Shown here one piece after another: positions 48,811 through 59,340 of a stretch of 64,000 nt of DNA. Numbering within the stretch: position 1 is the first letter of the stretch; each line of letters begins with the position of its first letter. The notes beneath the pieces are model-generated. The model saw only the letters and a program-made list of their open reading frames with translations, did not search any database and was not told where the DNA came from. Source of the stretch: Stentor coeruleus. Lineage: Eukaryota > Ciliophora > Heterotrichea > Heterotrichida > Stentoridae. Location of the stretch: the NCBI GenBank assembly GCA_001970955.1, contig MPUH01000102.1:43386-107385 (forward strand). Direction: 5' to 3'. The position numbers and the translations under genes were made by a program.

Positions 48811-49338
48811 CTAAACCATATCTTCTATTTTTTGCCATTGAATCGATTTTTCTCTACATTTTCTAACCGACTTAAGAAACACAAAAATAACAACAACAAT
48901 TACAATCGACATCAAATAGAAAATAAATAAAGTCGCAATAAGCAAATAATAAACCCCATAAGTAATTTTGCAAGAATTTATATTAGGACTTGTACATTTC
49001 CAAGGATTTGAAAACAAATATGTTAAAATTGAAATAAAAATCCCAACGGCAGTAAGATTCATACATAAAATGCTTATAATAAAAAGGTTATTATGCACTT
49101 TTTCTGCTTTTCTTTGGTTTTTAGCTGCCCAAAGACCTATTATTCCAAATAACATATAGATGGTTGGGACTATAATTATAAAGTAAAAGTAATTTTTATT
49201 TGAGTAAAATTTGCAACCAAGGAAAAGTATTCCGATTCCTATTATGGCGAATAAGCCTGTTCCTTCGATTATATGTTTTTTATTGTCTTTAGCAATGTTT
49301 TTTACAGATAAAAGTTGACTGTTTTTGTTGTCTTGCAT
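48811..49338 (-). CDS. Four-transmembrane hypothetical protein
   Basis: The 175-residue protein has four hydrophobic helices: about 25-43 (EGTGLFAIIGIGILFLGC), 50-70 (YFYFIIIVPTIYMLFGIIGL), 85-110 (FIISILCMNLTAVGIFISIL) and 125-155 (YGVYYLLIATLFIFYLMSIV). A loop with two Cys (NPWKCTSPNINSCKITYG) lies between helices 3 and 4. Tetraspan-like topology with both ends cytosolic is predicted. The loop lacks the CCG of true tetraspanins, so no family is assigned. Confidence 0.7.
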   Translation of the reverse strand: MQDNKNSQLLSVKNIAKDNKKHIIEGTGLFAIIGIGILFLGCKFYSNKNYFYFIIIVPTIYMLFGIIGLWAAKNQRKAEKVHNNLFIISILCMNLTAVGIFISILTYLFSNPWKCTSPNINSCKITYGVYYLLIATLFIFYLMSIVIVVVIFVFLKSVRKCREKSIQWQKIEDMV

Positions 49339-49897
49339 TTTATTTTTACTGTTAAGATTTTACGTTAATGTGGAGTTTATAGGGGTTTTTGAATATGCTT
49401 AATAGTTGTGAGATATTTATGATAATGATGATTAAAGAATATTATTGTGGGATTTTAAAGGATTAACAGGTTTAAGATGGGGAGGTTGTGGAGGATGATT
49501 AGGTGTTAGAAATAAGTTTATGGTTAGAGTATAGGAATTGAAGATGATACTTTTGGTGTTTGGAAATTAGGATTAGCAGTAAAAAATGTAATTTAAAAGA
49601 AATTTTCCTAATACATCATGTGTGATAATTTCTAAAAAAAAGCAATAATTATAATCAATAACTAATTTATCATAACATTCATAAAATATTACACCTCTCA
49701 AAAATATCAGTAAATCGCATCCTAACGCCTTATTAACTGCAATCGATTATTTTCCTTTACTCAAACTTAAAAAACCTCTTCAACTTATCCAAAAACCCCC
49801 CAAATCACCAACTTTTTCTACCTAAAAAAACATAAAATCCTAAAAACTCAATTCTAAAACCCTTCACATTTAAATTTAACTACCAATATTCTTCATA
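49339..49897. other. Intergenic, nothing seen
   Basis: 49339-49560 is G/T-rich (5' side of the minus four-TM gene) and 49620-49897 is A/C-rich (3' side of DCC1), showing the skew rule clearly. No gene. Confidence 0.5.
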
Positions 49898-50989
49898 TTA
49901 ATTAAGTTTGCTTGTATACAACACAACACTCCCTTCCATAATTTTTTTCGTATATCTCAACAACAACTGCGGTAAAGATATTATAGAAACATCAGTCAAA
50001 TAAACTTTAAGTTCTTTTTCAGTCCATCTAGGTTTAATAGAAAACAACGAATTTAATCTTTCTTCAAGGTTATAACTAATCTGATATTTATTCAAATATT
50101 TAACCGAAGAACTATAATTTTTTATACGATAAACAGCAATACCCTCAAGTATTTCCTCAATACTTAAAGATGTGTTTATATATTTTCTATACACAATCAT
50201 ATTGGCTAAATTTTTAAAAGCTGTTTCAAACTCATCTTTTAAGTATTCATTGTGAGTATTAAACAAATCATGAGCACATATTTGATATACTTTAAGTTTA
50301 TCTGCTATAAAAGTATCTCGATCAATATTTCCAATAGTTTTGAGTAAAGCTAGAAGTATTTCATAAGGGATTTCTGGGAATTCTTGTGATACAAGTCTGA
50401 CTATTACATCAGGCCAGTCTTTTTCCATAAGTTTACACATGATATTTTTAAGTACTTCTATACGATATTCCTCATCAAATATTCTCCAGTATCCTCTAAA
50501 CTCAAAAGCATTGATTTTTTTCAAGTAATCCTTTATTTCTGAGTCACTAGCTTGAACTTTTTCAGCTAATTCCATATAAGAATACACTTTTTTCCTTTCT
50601 ATTTATAAAATACTTATATCATCAGATGTGTATGGGGATTCATTTAATAATCCATATATTTGATGTAAAGGTGGAATTATTTTTTCACATAAATAAATAT
50701 CGTGGCTGATTTTATGAACTATATTGTCTTCGAGGATAAGGAGGGAATTAGTTGTTTCGCTTTTACGGATTAAAAATGATGATTGAGAACCTGAGATTAT
50801 AGCTTCAGAATTTGCTTCACCGCCGAGATGTAATGAACGATTTTCAAGCTCAGTTAATAATTCGGGTGGAAGGTCGAAAAGTAGGAGTTTTGATGATGTT
50901 TCTGTTAGGTGCTCTGAGAAAAATAGGTCTTCTTGGGACATTGGATTTGATATTGGCGCTTTGGAATATTTTTGACCTTCTTCTTCCAT
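49898..50989 (-). CDS. DSCC1: Sister chromatid cohesion protein DCC1, two exons
   Basis: Exon 1 is 50989-50614 and exon 2 50598-49898, joined across a 15-nt intron at 50599-50613 (minus-strand GTATTTTATAAATAG), giving 358 residues. DCC1 joins CTF18 and CTF8 in the alternative PCNA loader used in S phase for cohesion. Family landmarks: LLNESPYTSDD (compare LLMENPYEG) just before the junction, the winged-helix-like ELAEKVQASDSEIKDYLKKI and INAFEFRGYWRIFDEEYR, and the C-terminal RLNSLFSIKPRWTEKELKVY with LLLRYTKK. Without the intron the halves look like two ORFs, the second lacking an ATG. Confidence 0.92.
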
Positions 50990-51410
50990 TTATTAGATAT
51001 TGGGTTGATAGGTTTTTTGGTTTTTGAAGGAAGTTTTTTAAGTTGTGGTGGTTTTGTTATAGATTATGTGGATTGTGTGGATTTTTGGCTAAATGCTTGA
51101 ATTTTATTTAGGATTATTAGGTTGTTTACTTTTTTAGATATAGGATTTTGATTTTTTTAACGAAAAAAATGATAAAACGATTTTGTTTATTTTCCTTATG
51201 TATCTTATAAGATTATATTAAAAAAGTGCATTTTTACAAATTTAGCATAATAGATTTGTAGGTAAACTTTATAACATCTTAACAAAGCATTAAATCTTAA
51301 ATAATATAAAACGACTATAATAAAGTAATTAAAATCATCACTTGCCTCTTTACATATCTCTATGTTTACATTTTTACAAATCTTATTTAAACTTCATATT
51401 AATTTAAAAT
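50990..51410. promoter_or_regulatory. Divergent intergenic region between DCC1 and the GAR-like gene
   Basis: 50990-51120 is strongly G/T-rich on the plus strand (5' of DCC1). 51240-51410 is A/C-rich (5' of the plus-strand gene). It must contain both promoters; no specific element is recognised. Confidence 0.4.
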
Positions 51411-53192
51411 ATGAATTTATCTGTGATTCAAACTGAAAATCTTGAAAATGATCAAGCTGCTCTAGGGTGTTATATATCTGTAGACAATCAACTTATTGAT
51501 ATAGTAACCCCTATCAGCTCACTTTACAACGAAAGTTTCACTGAAATTCCTAATAATGGTACAATTGAGTTTGTTATCAAAGACATGCGTAAAGATGAAG
51601 TAGTTGGGGTATTAGTTTTAAATATTGAAGACATTCAAAAAGATAGCGAAAAATGGTATGAACTAGAGAGTATGCTTGTACCAACTCCAAAAGTTCTTAT
51701 ATCTTCTAATGGAGGGAGCCAAATATCTAAATCCATCAAAAAATCTCCACAAAAAGAAGAATTACTACACAAAATAAACGAACTCAGCACAACAGTCCTT
51801 GAACTAGAATGCCAACTAGGTCTTGAAAAAGAAGAAAAACACAGAGAAATCGAAAGTAAAACTAAAATAGTCCAAAGCATTCAAAATGGTAGCGATTTCA
51901 CTATAGAACAGTTAAAAATTAAACTAGCCAGCGCTTATACTTTAATTGAAGAGTTTTCATTAGAAAAAGATAATCTTATAAAACTATGCGAAATTGAACA
52001 TGAAAAATCAAAAACCCTAGAAAAAAAACTCAAAGACATTAAATGGAAATACGATGAAACTATTGATAGAATTAAATCTAGTGAGTTAAGTTATATGAAT
52101 GAAAACCATTCGCTTCAAGAAGAATTAAGAAAAACTAAAGAAGCATTAAATAACGAATTATGTGTAAAAGGGACAAGAGAAGCTTTTATTGCCCAATTGT
52201 CATATAAAATCACAAGCCAAAAATGTTTTGAAAACACTGATGGAGAACTAATAAAACGTATAGAAACTTTAAGTAAACAACTAGAAAATTCTGAAAACAC
52301 GAAAAACACTTTAAGAGCAATGCTAGAAAGTAAAGATGATGATATGATAATAGAAAAAAATTGTTTAAACTGCCAAACAATCCAAGAAAAATGCGAGTTT
52401 TTGGAGTCTACAATTGAAAACTTGCAAGAAATTGTAGCTCATCAAACTGCTGCTGAGTCGATATCCACAATGCTTAAAGAAAAAATCGTATATCATGAAG
52501 CTGAGATAGAATGTCTCCAAACTTTAATAGCTACAAAAAATGAAGAAACTGATGCGTTGAATGATGTTATTAATTTAAAAACACTTGAACTAGATGCTGT
52601 TATTACCGAAAACGATGAAATTGTCCATGAATCTTCAGAACTTAAACGAAGAATTCTGACAATGAATAAAAACATCGACACTTTAGAAAGAGAAATTCTA
52701 GATTTAAAATGTCGGAATATCTCAGCGAAAAAAGTTGAAAAAATCAAACTTGACGATATTGATTTTAATCTTGACAGTTATTTATCTGAACAAGGAATTG
52801 AGAATTTATTTGTAAAAATGGCTCATGGAGTTTATCTTTATGGTACAAAACGAGTTAATATTGATATTAAAAATGATAATAGGCTTATTTGTAGAACAGG
52901 TGGTGGATATATGCCTATAGATGAATTCTTGAAATTATATCAAAATACTGAAGTTGAAGATATATCGAAATATGTTAAAAAACAATCATTGTTTCTTGCT
53001 CAAGGAGGATCCCCATTGAGAAAAATGCATAATCGTGCATCTTCAAGCACGCCGGAAATCACATCGCGTAAAGCATCACCGAGAGAAAATTTTACAGAAA
53101 GGAATTTTGAGAATAAAATAATAGATAAACTCAAAGTCGTCTATCCGCTTAAAGAAAGAAATTGCACGCCGATTCCAAGGAAAAGTAAGTAA
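51411..53192 (+). CDS. Coiled-coil protein with C2-like N-terminus and GAS2-related (GAR-like) C-terminal domain
   Basis: A 593-residue protein. Residues 1-90 are beta-rich and C2-like (NGTIEFVIKDMRKDEVVGVL with WYELE). About 115-450 is long coiled coil. Residues about 460-515 resemble the GAS2-related microtubule-binding domain: FVKMAHGVYLYGTKRVNIDI, then RLICRTGGGYMPIDEFLKLY, where GAR domains have the pattern V-R-V-G-G-G-W...L..YL. The final 75 residues are basic and Ser-rich. A microtubule- or cortex-linked scaffold is plausible; the GAR match lacks the zinc-binding CD/HDPC part, so it is partial. Confidence 0.7.
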   Translation: MNLSVIQTENLENDQAALGCYISVDNQLIDIVTPISSLYNESFTEIPNNGTIEFVIKDMRKDEVVGVLVLNIEDIQKDSEKWYELESMLVPTPKVLISSNGGSQISKSIKKSPQKEELLHKINELSTTVLELECQLGLEKEEKHREIESKTKIVQSIQNGSDFTIEQLKIKLASAYTLIEEFSLEKDNLIKLCEIEHEKSKTLEKKLKDIKWKYDETIDRIKSSELSYMNENHSLQEELRKTKEALNNELCVKGTREAFIAQLSYKITSQKCFENTDGELIKRIETLSKQLENSENTKNTLRAMLESKDDDMIIEKNCLNCQTIQEKCEFLESTIENLQEIVAHQTAAESISTMLKEKIVYHEAEIECLQTLIATKNEETDALNDVINLKTLELDAVITENDEIVHESSELKRRILTMNKNIDTLEREILDLKCRNISAKKVEKIKLDDIDFNLDSYLSEQGIENLFVKMAHGVYLYGTKRVNIDIKNDNRLICRTGGGYMPIDEFLKLYQNTEVEDISKYVKKQSLFLAQGGSPLRKMHNRASSSTPEITSRKASPRENFTERNFENKIIDKLKVVYPLKERNCTPIPRKSK

Positions 53193-53856
53193 TAGATTAA
53201 TGTTTTGTGTAGATTGTGGAACTTTTGAAAGTGTTTTTTTTTATTGTAATAGAATTATGGTTAAAGTTTTAGGTTTTTTTATTTTAGATGTAGCTTTTTA
53301 TTTATTGTTTTTATGAATATAGGAAAGGGTGTTAGAGAATATTAATTTGGTTTTACTTTAAAAAAATGTTTTTTGATTTTAATTGTATGTTTTATTTTAG
53401 TATTAGGGTAAAATCTATTTACTAGAGATTTTGTTGTTTTTTTAGGGTTAAGATACTTTTAATAACTATAAAACTATATCATTTCCAAGCTTTAATGCAT
53501 ATTTATCTTGTGGAATCTTACTTTTTTAGATATTTTAATTTACAAAAAAGCCTATGTTTTAGTTTGTTATTTTAGTATCTTAAACAAAAAATCAATACTG
53601 ATTTAAAAATTTCATTCTTTAATAATAATTGATTTCCTTAAAAGAGTTTTAATTTCAGGATCATATTTAATAAAAACATAAATATGAACTCTTTAAAATC
53701 CTACAACCCTAAACACTTTAAAAATCATAATCCTTAATTACTCAACTACCCTAAACCTAATCATCATCTAAGCCCAAAAAAATTATTAAATATCATCATT
53801 TCTATTAACTCCATAACATCTCTTCTCCTACATTTAAACCATATTATAATTAGTCA
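53193..53856. other. Intergenic, nothing seen
   Basis: The first half is G/T-rich with T-runs, the second half A/C-rich. No gene or repeat was recognised. Confidence 0.5.
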
Positions 53857-54249
53857 ATGGAAGTACCCAATTTAGAATTCAATCTAAAAAAAATTTCCCC
53901 AATTAGAAAAGATATCAAATGCATCAGTAGTATTTCAACTATAAAGCCAGTGAGCCTTTATTACGATGAAGAATTCGCTAAAACTCCAGGGGCTTATACA
54001 CAAGAAAGTGGAAATAAAACAGCAGCACAAAGCTTTGTTTTTGAAGAATTAAGCTCGCTTGAGCATCAAATTAGAGAAATCAACTCTAAAATCGCCCATA
54101 ATATTGAAATCTTAAGAAAAAAAGAAGAAAAAGGTAAGGAACTAAAGGATATACTTAAAAGGATTGAATATAGGACGATGCCTACGGATACTTCATTTGA
54201 AGAGGAAGCAAAAAACTGCTCATGCACAAATTCATGCATTTTGTTTTAG
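53857..54249 (+). CDS. Small coiled-coil protein with C-terminal CaaX box
   Basis: The 130-residue product has an N-terminal disordered part of about 60 residues, a coiled coil at about 65-105 (ELSSLEHQIREINSKIAHNI), and an end NCSCTNSCILF. The last four, CILF, fit a CaaX prenylation box, and two further Cys within ten residues could be palmitoylated. It resembles in design, not sequence, the CaaX protein at 25840. A peripheral membrane protein is predicted. Confidence 0.65.
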   Translation: MEVPNLEFNLKKISPIRKDIKCISSISTIKPVSLYYDEEFAKTPGAYTQESGNKTAAQSFVFEELSSLEHQIREINSKIAHNIEILRKKEEKGKELKDILKRIEYRTMPTDTSFEEEAKNCSCTNSCILF

Positions 54250-55181
54250 TTTTTACAACTTTATTAAGCTTGTTTATAATAATTAGTGTTTTAGGAGAGT
54301 AAATTATAAGCTTATTTTAGAGGATATTTTGATGGAAAATACTTTTTAGATGTTTGAAGCAGAAGATTTTTAAGGGTTTTTTGATGTTTGAGGCCTAAGA
54401 TTTTTAAGGCATGAAATGAGTATGCAGTAGTTACTGATTTAGTAGTTTTTAAGGATATTTTAAAGTTGGTGTTGTCTAAGGATTAGAGACCATAAATGGA
54501 AAAGGCTTATTGGAAAAATGTAAACGTCATAGATTGATAAAGCGTTTGGGGGTGTTTTTTTTTGGTATTGGTATTTTTTTAGATTTGTGACGCTGATATA
54601 ATTTGGTCATTTTGGAAATATATAATCATAAAATTTAGCATTTTTTCAGTTTTGTTATGTTGCAAAATTTGTTGTGTTAGTTAGTTAGTTAGTTAAAGTG
54701 TTAAAAATAATTATAGTTATTACAAAAAGACTCTGGAGCTGTCTATTTTGATAAAACAAAAAGACTCTGGAGCTGTCTATTTTGATTCGAAAACTAAAAG
54801 CCAAAATTTATGTTTATCAAAATTCATTATAATAATCTAACTATACAATGGATATTACAAATAAATTTAAATATTTTTACATTTTATATTTATCATTACC
54901 AAATGTTATACACAAAATTATCGTAGTTTAATTTATAGAATCATCTTTACTAATACTTATTTTAAGCATTCAACTTAGAATTTACTAAAATATATTTAAA
55001 ATTACCCTAACTAAAATTATAAACTATTATTCAGATTCTCAACAAAAATATTTAGAGAAGTACAGTTTTAAACTATAATAAAAATTTACTCATATAAAAT
55101 ATACATAAATAAAACTTATTTTATTAGTTAATCATAGTATTAATAGTCAAATTATATTATAAGAATAGTTTTTAATAACTT
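54250..55181. other. Intergenic with a 34-bp tandem repeat
   Basis: The left half is G/T-rich, with a (TTAG)4 run near 54680. A tandem repeat lies at 54722-54786. The right half is AT-rich. A poly-purine stretch at 54300-54500 has no open frame of interest. Confidence 0.5.
54722..54786. repeat. Tandem direct repeat, unit 31 bp, period 34
   Basis: 54722-54752 and 54756-54786 are identical (begin ACAAAAAGACTCTGGAGCTG). There is no N. As at 26665 and 58904, either a recent duplication or an assembly join. Confidence 0.7.
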
Positions 55182-56057
55182 TCATATAAGAAATATTTTT
55201 TGATAGCAATCAAAACAATAGCCATTAGTTAATTCATGCTTCTTATTTGAATAATCACTTCTACATAATGCGCAGACGATTGGAATTTGAATTTCAAATA
55301 TATAACCTTGATGCACTTCATCATCATAAGAAAATTGTCTTAATTTATGTTTTTTACAGTCATTATTGTGGCAATTATAACAGCCTTTATCTCCACATAA
55401 AAATTCAAATCTTGGATTGCATAGACTTCCACAATTACTACAATGATCAGGATTAAGATTGCATTTCTTACAATTTCCCAAACATTCTACACATATAGCT
55501 TTTTTACATTGGCAAGTTTCTTTATCTGTACCTTTAATATTGCAATTCTTACAAGCTTTTTCTTTACGTGAATTTTTTGTTTTTGATCTGGATAAAATTG
55601 ATGTGAAATTCCATTTAGACGAAGGCTCATGCATTGTTTTATTTTTTTTAATCTCATCGCATTTTTTACATGAATTTTTACATTTTTTGCATACAATATG
55701 ATCGCATTTTGATATTAATTCAGCATTTTTCAAATTACAATTCGGGCAAATAATTGTAGAAGAGTTATTGAATGGGTCGGAAAAACTATTAAGATTTTCT
55801 GAAGAATTTGATGAAGCTATAGGATTATCCAGTTCTAGTAATATGATTTGTTTATTTTTAAGCTGAATTTCATAGTTTTCTGTGAGGATTTCTTTTATGA
55901 TAATAATATCTGATGAACATTTTGAACAATGAAGGCGATTGCTTTTATTTATTAGTTCTGAAGCATGATGCATGCATATATGATGGTAATTTGTGAAGTT
56001 AATAGGAATCAAACCTTCTTCATCGCAAAGCATGCATGATTTATCGCAAAAATACAT
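55182..56057 (-). CDS. Cys-rich protein with serial zinc-binding clusters
   Basis: A 291-residue protein with about 45 Cys. Clusters in order: CDKSCMLCDEEG (1-14) with HHICMHH, CSKC (about 45), CPNC..CDHIVCKKCKNSCKKC (about 103-133, RING-like), CKNCNIK..CQCKKAICVECLGN (about 168-191), CSNCGSLC..CGDKGCYNCHNN (about 203-230) and CALCRSDY..GYCFDC (about 262-285). Spacing does not fit one known domain; it resembles a string of RING- or B-box-like units, perhaps a ciliate expansion. A ubiquitin-related role is possible but not shown. Confidence 0.65.
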   Translation of the reverse strand: MYFCDKSCMLCDEEGLIPINFTNYHHICMHHASELINKSNRLHCSKCSSDIIIIKEILTENYEIQLKNKQIILLELDNPIASSNSSENLNSFSDPFNNSSTIICPNCNLKNAELISKCDHIVCKKCKNSCKKCDEIKKNKTMHEPSSKWNFTSILSRSKTKNSRKEKACKNCNIKGTDKETCQCKKAICVECLGNCKKCNLNPDHCSNCGSLCNPRFEFLCGDKGCYNCHNNDCKKHKLRQFSYDDEVHQGYIFEIQIPIVCALCRSDYSNKKHELTNGYCFDCYQKIFLI

Positions 56058-56427
56058 TTTTTATTATAAAAGATAGGAATTTTATAGTAGAGATAAAAGT
56101 ATTTATGTTGCCAGAGTAGGAAAATATAAGTTAAAGTGTTAATTGATACTTTTTTTTTGTTTATACATATTTTTATTTCATCCAAAACAAATTCCCCCAC
56201 CCTAACTTTTTAATACTTATTGCAAATATTTCTATACTTCATTCCTCAACCTTTCCAATCTAAATCATTCTCACTAATAATTACAAACTTCTAAGCATAT
56301 TTTGCATCCCTATCTTTCCAATTAAAACCTATCTTATTAAATCCCCACATATTCATATCTTTCCAATTGTTTATAATCCAACATATCAAGTCTGAAACTC
56401 ATCTTATTATCTAATTCTCAATAATTA
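56058..56427. promoter_or_regulatory. Divergent intergenic region
   Basis: 370 bases between the divergent Cys-rich and TPR genes. The right half is A/C-rich as in other 5' flanks. No motif recognised. Confidence 0.4.
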
Positions 56428-58830
56428 ATGGACAACGACGTTTTACAACAGCCATATCTGACCCAGATAAGAACTGCAACAAATTTAAGCTTTGCAAGCA
56501 GTCACTGTTCTCTTGAAGATTTGTCATCAGAAGACTTTTATGAATTGTGCAAAGCTCGGCTAAAAGTAAGCAAGAAAAATGCAGCTATAATGCTGAAACT
56601 AAAGTAAGGCATATATAGAGGAAATATAACTATTCCTGAACTATCATTTTACGATTCGAATGAGTTTGAAGAACAGGCTCAAAAAAAGCTTCAGGAATTA
56701 AGAAAGGCTAGGGAAATAGAAAATGAAAGATGGACTGCTCCGATTATCGAAAAACAAGACCTTTTGAGCACTTTTGTATTCTTTTTAGTTAAAGAAAAAC
56801 ATCTTCAAATCATGATACCTGATTATGAAGTAGTTGCATGTAAAGAGATTTTTAATAAACCCAGCTGCCATGAAGCGTGTTTTGGCCTTGCTCGACTTTA
56901 TGGGTATGAAGGAAAATTTTATCAGGCCCTTGAGTATTTGAATATGGCTTTAAGCTATAAAAATGACATCATTTACAAAGTCTGGCAAAGCATTTTTACA
57001 GTCAAAATTACTAAACAAACTGAAACAGAAACTGTACAAGCTAAATCTCTATTCTCTAGCTTACTGTGTTGTAATCCAACAAAGAGAAGCAGTAGTGTCA
57101 TAAATTTGCTTCAAGGATGTCTTGAGTCTTCTGAAACTCTATGGGGATATATGGAATTATCATTAAAAGGTTTTTCTGACTTAGACCTTCCAGAGCATTA
57201 TGCAAGTCGAATCAAATCTTTAGACCCATACATGGGTTACTTATCTTGGAGCGAAGTGTATTTCCGTCGTAACGAATGGCAAAAAAGTCTTGACATTCTC
57301 AAGCAACTAATATCAAATTACAACTACCGTCCTGAAGCATACATAAAACTTTGGTATCATTACTACTACAACGTAAAAGACTACGAACAAGCAGATGGGA
57401 TAATATCTGAAGCATTATTATCAGTAGGATCATTAGAATATCACAACTATTACATCCTTTTCTGTGTTTTTTCAGCTAAAACCCATTTCAAGCTTAAAAG
57501 AACTAAACATTGTCTATATTTACTTCAAAGAAAATACCTTGAAAACCCAACATATTCATATTTCCTTTATATGTATGGGAAATATTGCACAAAATCAAAT
57601 GATTATATGTATAATGGTACTGCTATAGGTGCACTTTATGAATGTATTAGATTATGTGATATATCTAGATATGCTAAAATTTATTATTGGCTTACAAAAG
57701 CTTATATACAAGCAAGACAATATATTGAAGCATTTTATACAGCAAAATTAGCTTTACAATACATTGGCTCGTCATCAAGTGCAAAATCCCTTGAGCTTAG
57801 GAAGTGGATGTTAAAAATGCAAAGTAATATATCGAAAATTGAAGATGTTGAAAGGATTTTAGATTCAGATTTTGACTCTGAAGCATTTAGAATATGTAAG
57901 AAATTTTGTAATGATGCTAAGGATATACATAAATTTACTGCTGATATTATTCATGCGAAAATGCTTTGGAAAACTGGAAGACATGAAGAAGCTTTAAAGA
58001 AATTATATGCAGTTTCTGGGATTTCTACTGTTAAAATGAACGCATATTTTCTGTTGCTTAAGTATCTTGGGGAACAGAATAATTTTAAATGTATGAAAAC
58101 TATTGGTTGCGAAATGGTGATTAAATGCAAAAACCCACAAGTCCCTGCGAATGTTTGGGTTAAAGCGAATTTATTATATGCTAAAATACTTGTTAAAAAT
58201 GATAAACCAGGAAAAGCGATACTTATACTAAAACTTCTTGCTAAGGTTTTACCACCGATACCTTTTGCTAATATAAACTATACAAAAATTTTGCAAAGGG
58301 CACAGAATTTACAAGATTTAACATCAGCTCATCTTAAAAGTTTGCATTCTTGTAACACATACAATTATAGTACATACAAGAATTCATATATAGAAAGGTG
58401 TATTGATCCTAGAGAATTTTCACATGGGCTTATTGGTGAAGAAGGAGCTCCAATGCCTATTGCGACTGAAGTAAAAATTAAAGAAAGAGGTGGTGAAAGA
58501 AGGGTTTCTGAACAGTTTAGTCAGTTTAAGGTTTATAGTAAGAAAATTACTTATAATGATCGGGATATTGAAACAGAAGAAAAAAAAGAAAATATTTATG
58601 AAGCATTTTTAGTACCTCCAAGAGAGTTTAAATTACTTACGGTATGTAGCGATTTTACTTTTTTATATAAAATTGCTAAGATCGCTTATTTTTATAATGT
58701 TTCTCATCATGATGGGATTTGCGCTATTTATGATTATATTGAACTTTTGAAATTTGAGAGGGATAATGAGAAAAGGAATAAAATGATGGAAAAGGCAGAG
58801 AAAATAAAAAGACAGTTTAATGCGAATTAA
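56428..58830 (+). CDS. TPR-repeat protein, two exons
   Basis: Exon 56428-56603, a 15-nt intron at 56604-56618 (GTAAGGCATATATAG) and exon 56619-58830 give about 795 residues. The first exon (MDNDVLQQPYLTQIRTATNL) supplies the only ATG; exon 2 otherwise starts without one. Tetratricopeptide-like helix pairs run from about 135 to 660: EACFGLARLYGYEGKFYQAL, WSEVYFRRNEWQKSLDILKQ, EAYIKLWYHYYYNVKDYEQA, KIYYWLTKAYIQARQYIEAF and HAKMLWKTGRHEEALKKLYA. TPR superhelices scaffold multi-protein complexes (APC/C subunits are built this way), but no subunit-specific signature was recognised. The C-terminus is charged and helical. Confidence 0.75.
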
Positions 58831-59340
58831 TGAATAATTATTTTTTCTTGTGATATAGGTAGAATTTTTTTTTTATTTTAGATGTGATAAGTGAATTATT
58901 AGAAATTAGGTTGATTGATGTTGGAAGGATTTTTTAATATGATATGGATTTGTAAGAATATTTTTTATCTTATAATCTCCAATTAGGTTGATTGATGTTG
59001 GAAGGATTTTTTAATATGATATGGATTTGTAAGAATATTTTTTCTTCCAATTTTAATCAACCCCGATATTTATTTTTATAAAATATCTTCCTTAAACATA
59101 TAAACCAGTTTAAAATACCTCATAAACCTTATTTTATAATCTTTTCTTCCCAATAACAATTTTATTAAATCATATTTGCACATATCTCACAACACAATAC
59201 ACTCAATACAATTATCCATTCATACATATTCTATAAAGCAAAAATTATTTTATATAATATTCTCTTTCTTCTAATAACCTCCTTTAACCTTAAATCCCAA
59301 AAATAAAAACTATAAAATATCCCATATAATAATAACTGAA
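58831..59340. other. Intergenic with a 63-bp direct repeat
   Basis: 58831-59043 is G/T-rich and contains a direct repeat; 59044-59340 is A/C-rich up to the next start. The switch from G/T to A/C within one spacer between two plus-strand genes is especially sharp here. No gene. Confidence 0.55.
58904..59043. repeat. Direct repeat, unit 63 bp, period 77
   Basis: 58904-58966 and 58981-59043 are identical (begin AATTAGGTTGATTGATGTTG). They are separated by 14 bases. No N is present. Confidence 0.75.

Noticed and set aside
54680-54700. (TTAG)4 run as a telomere
   Set aside because: It is too short and internal, with coding sequence on both sides at normal distance; a chance microsatellite.
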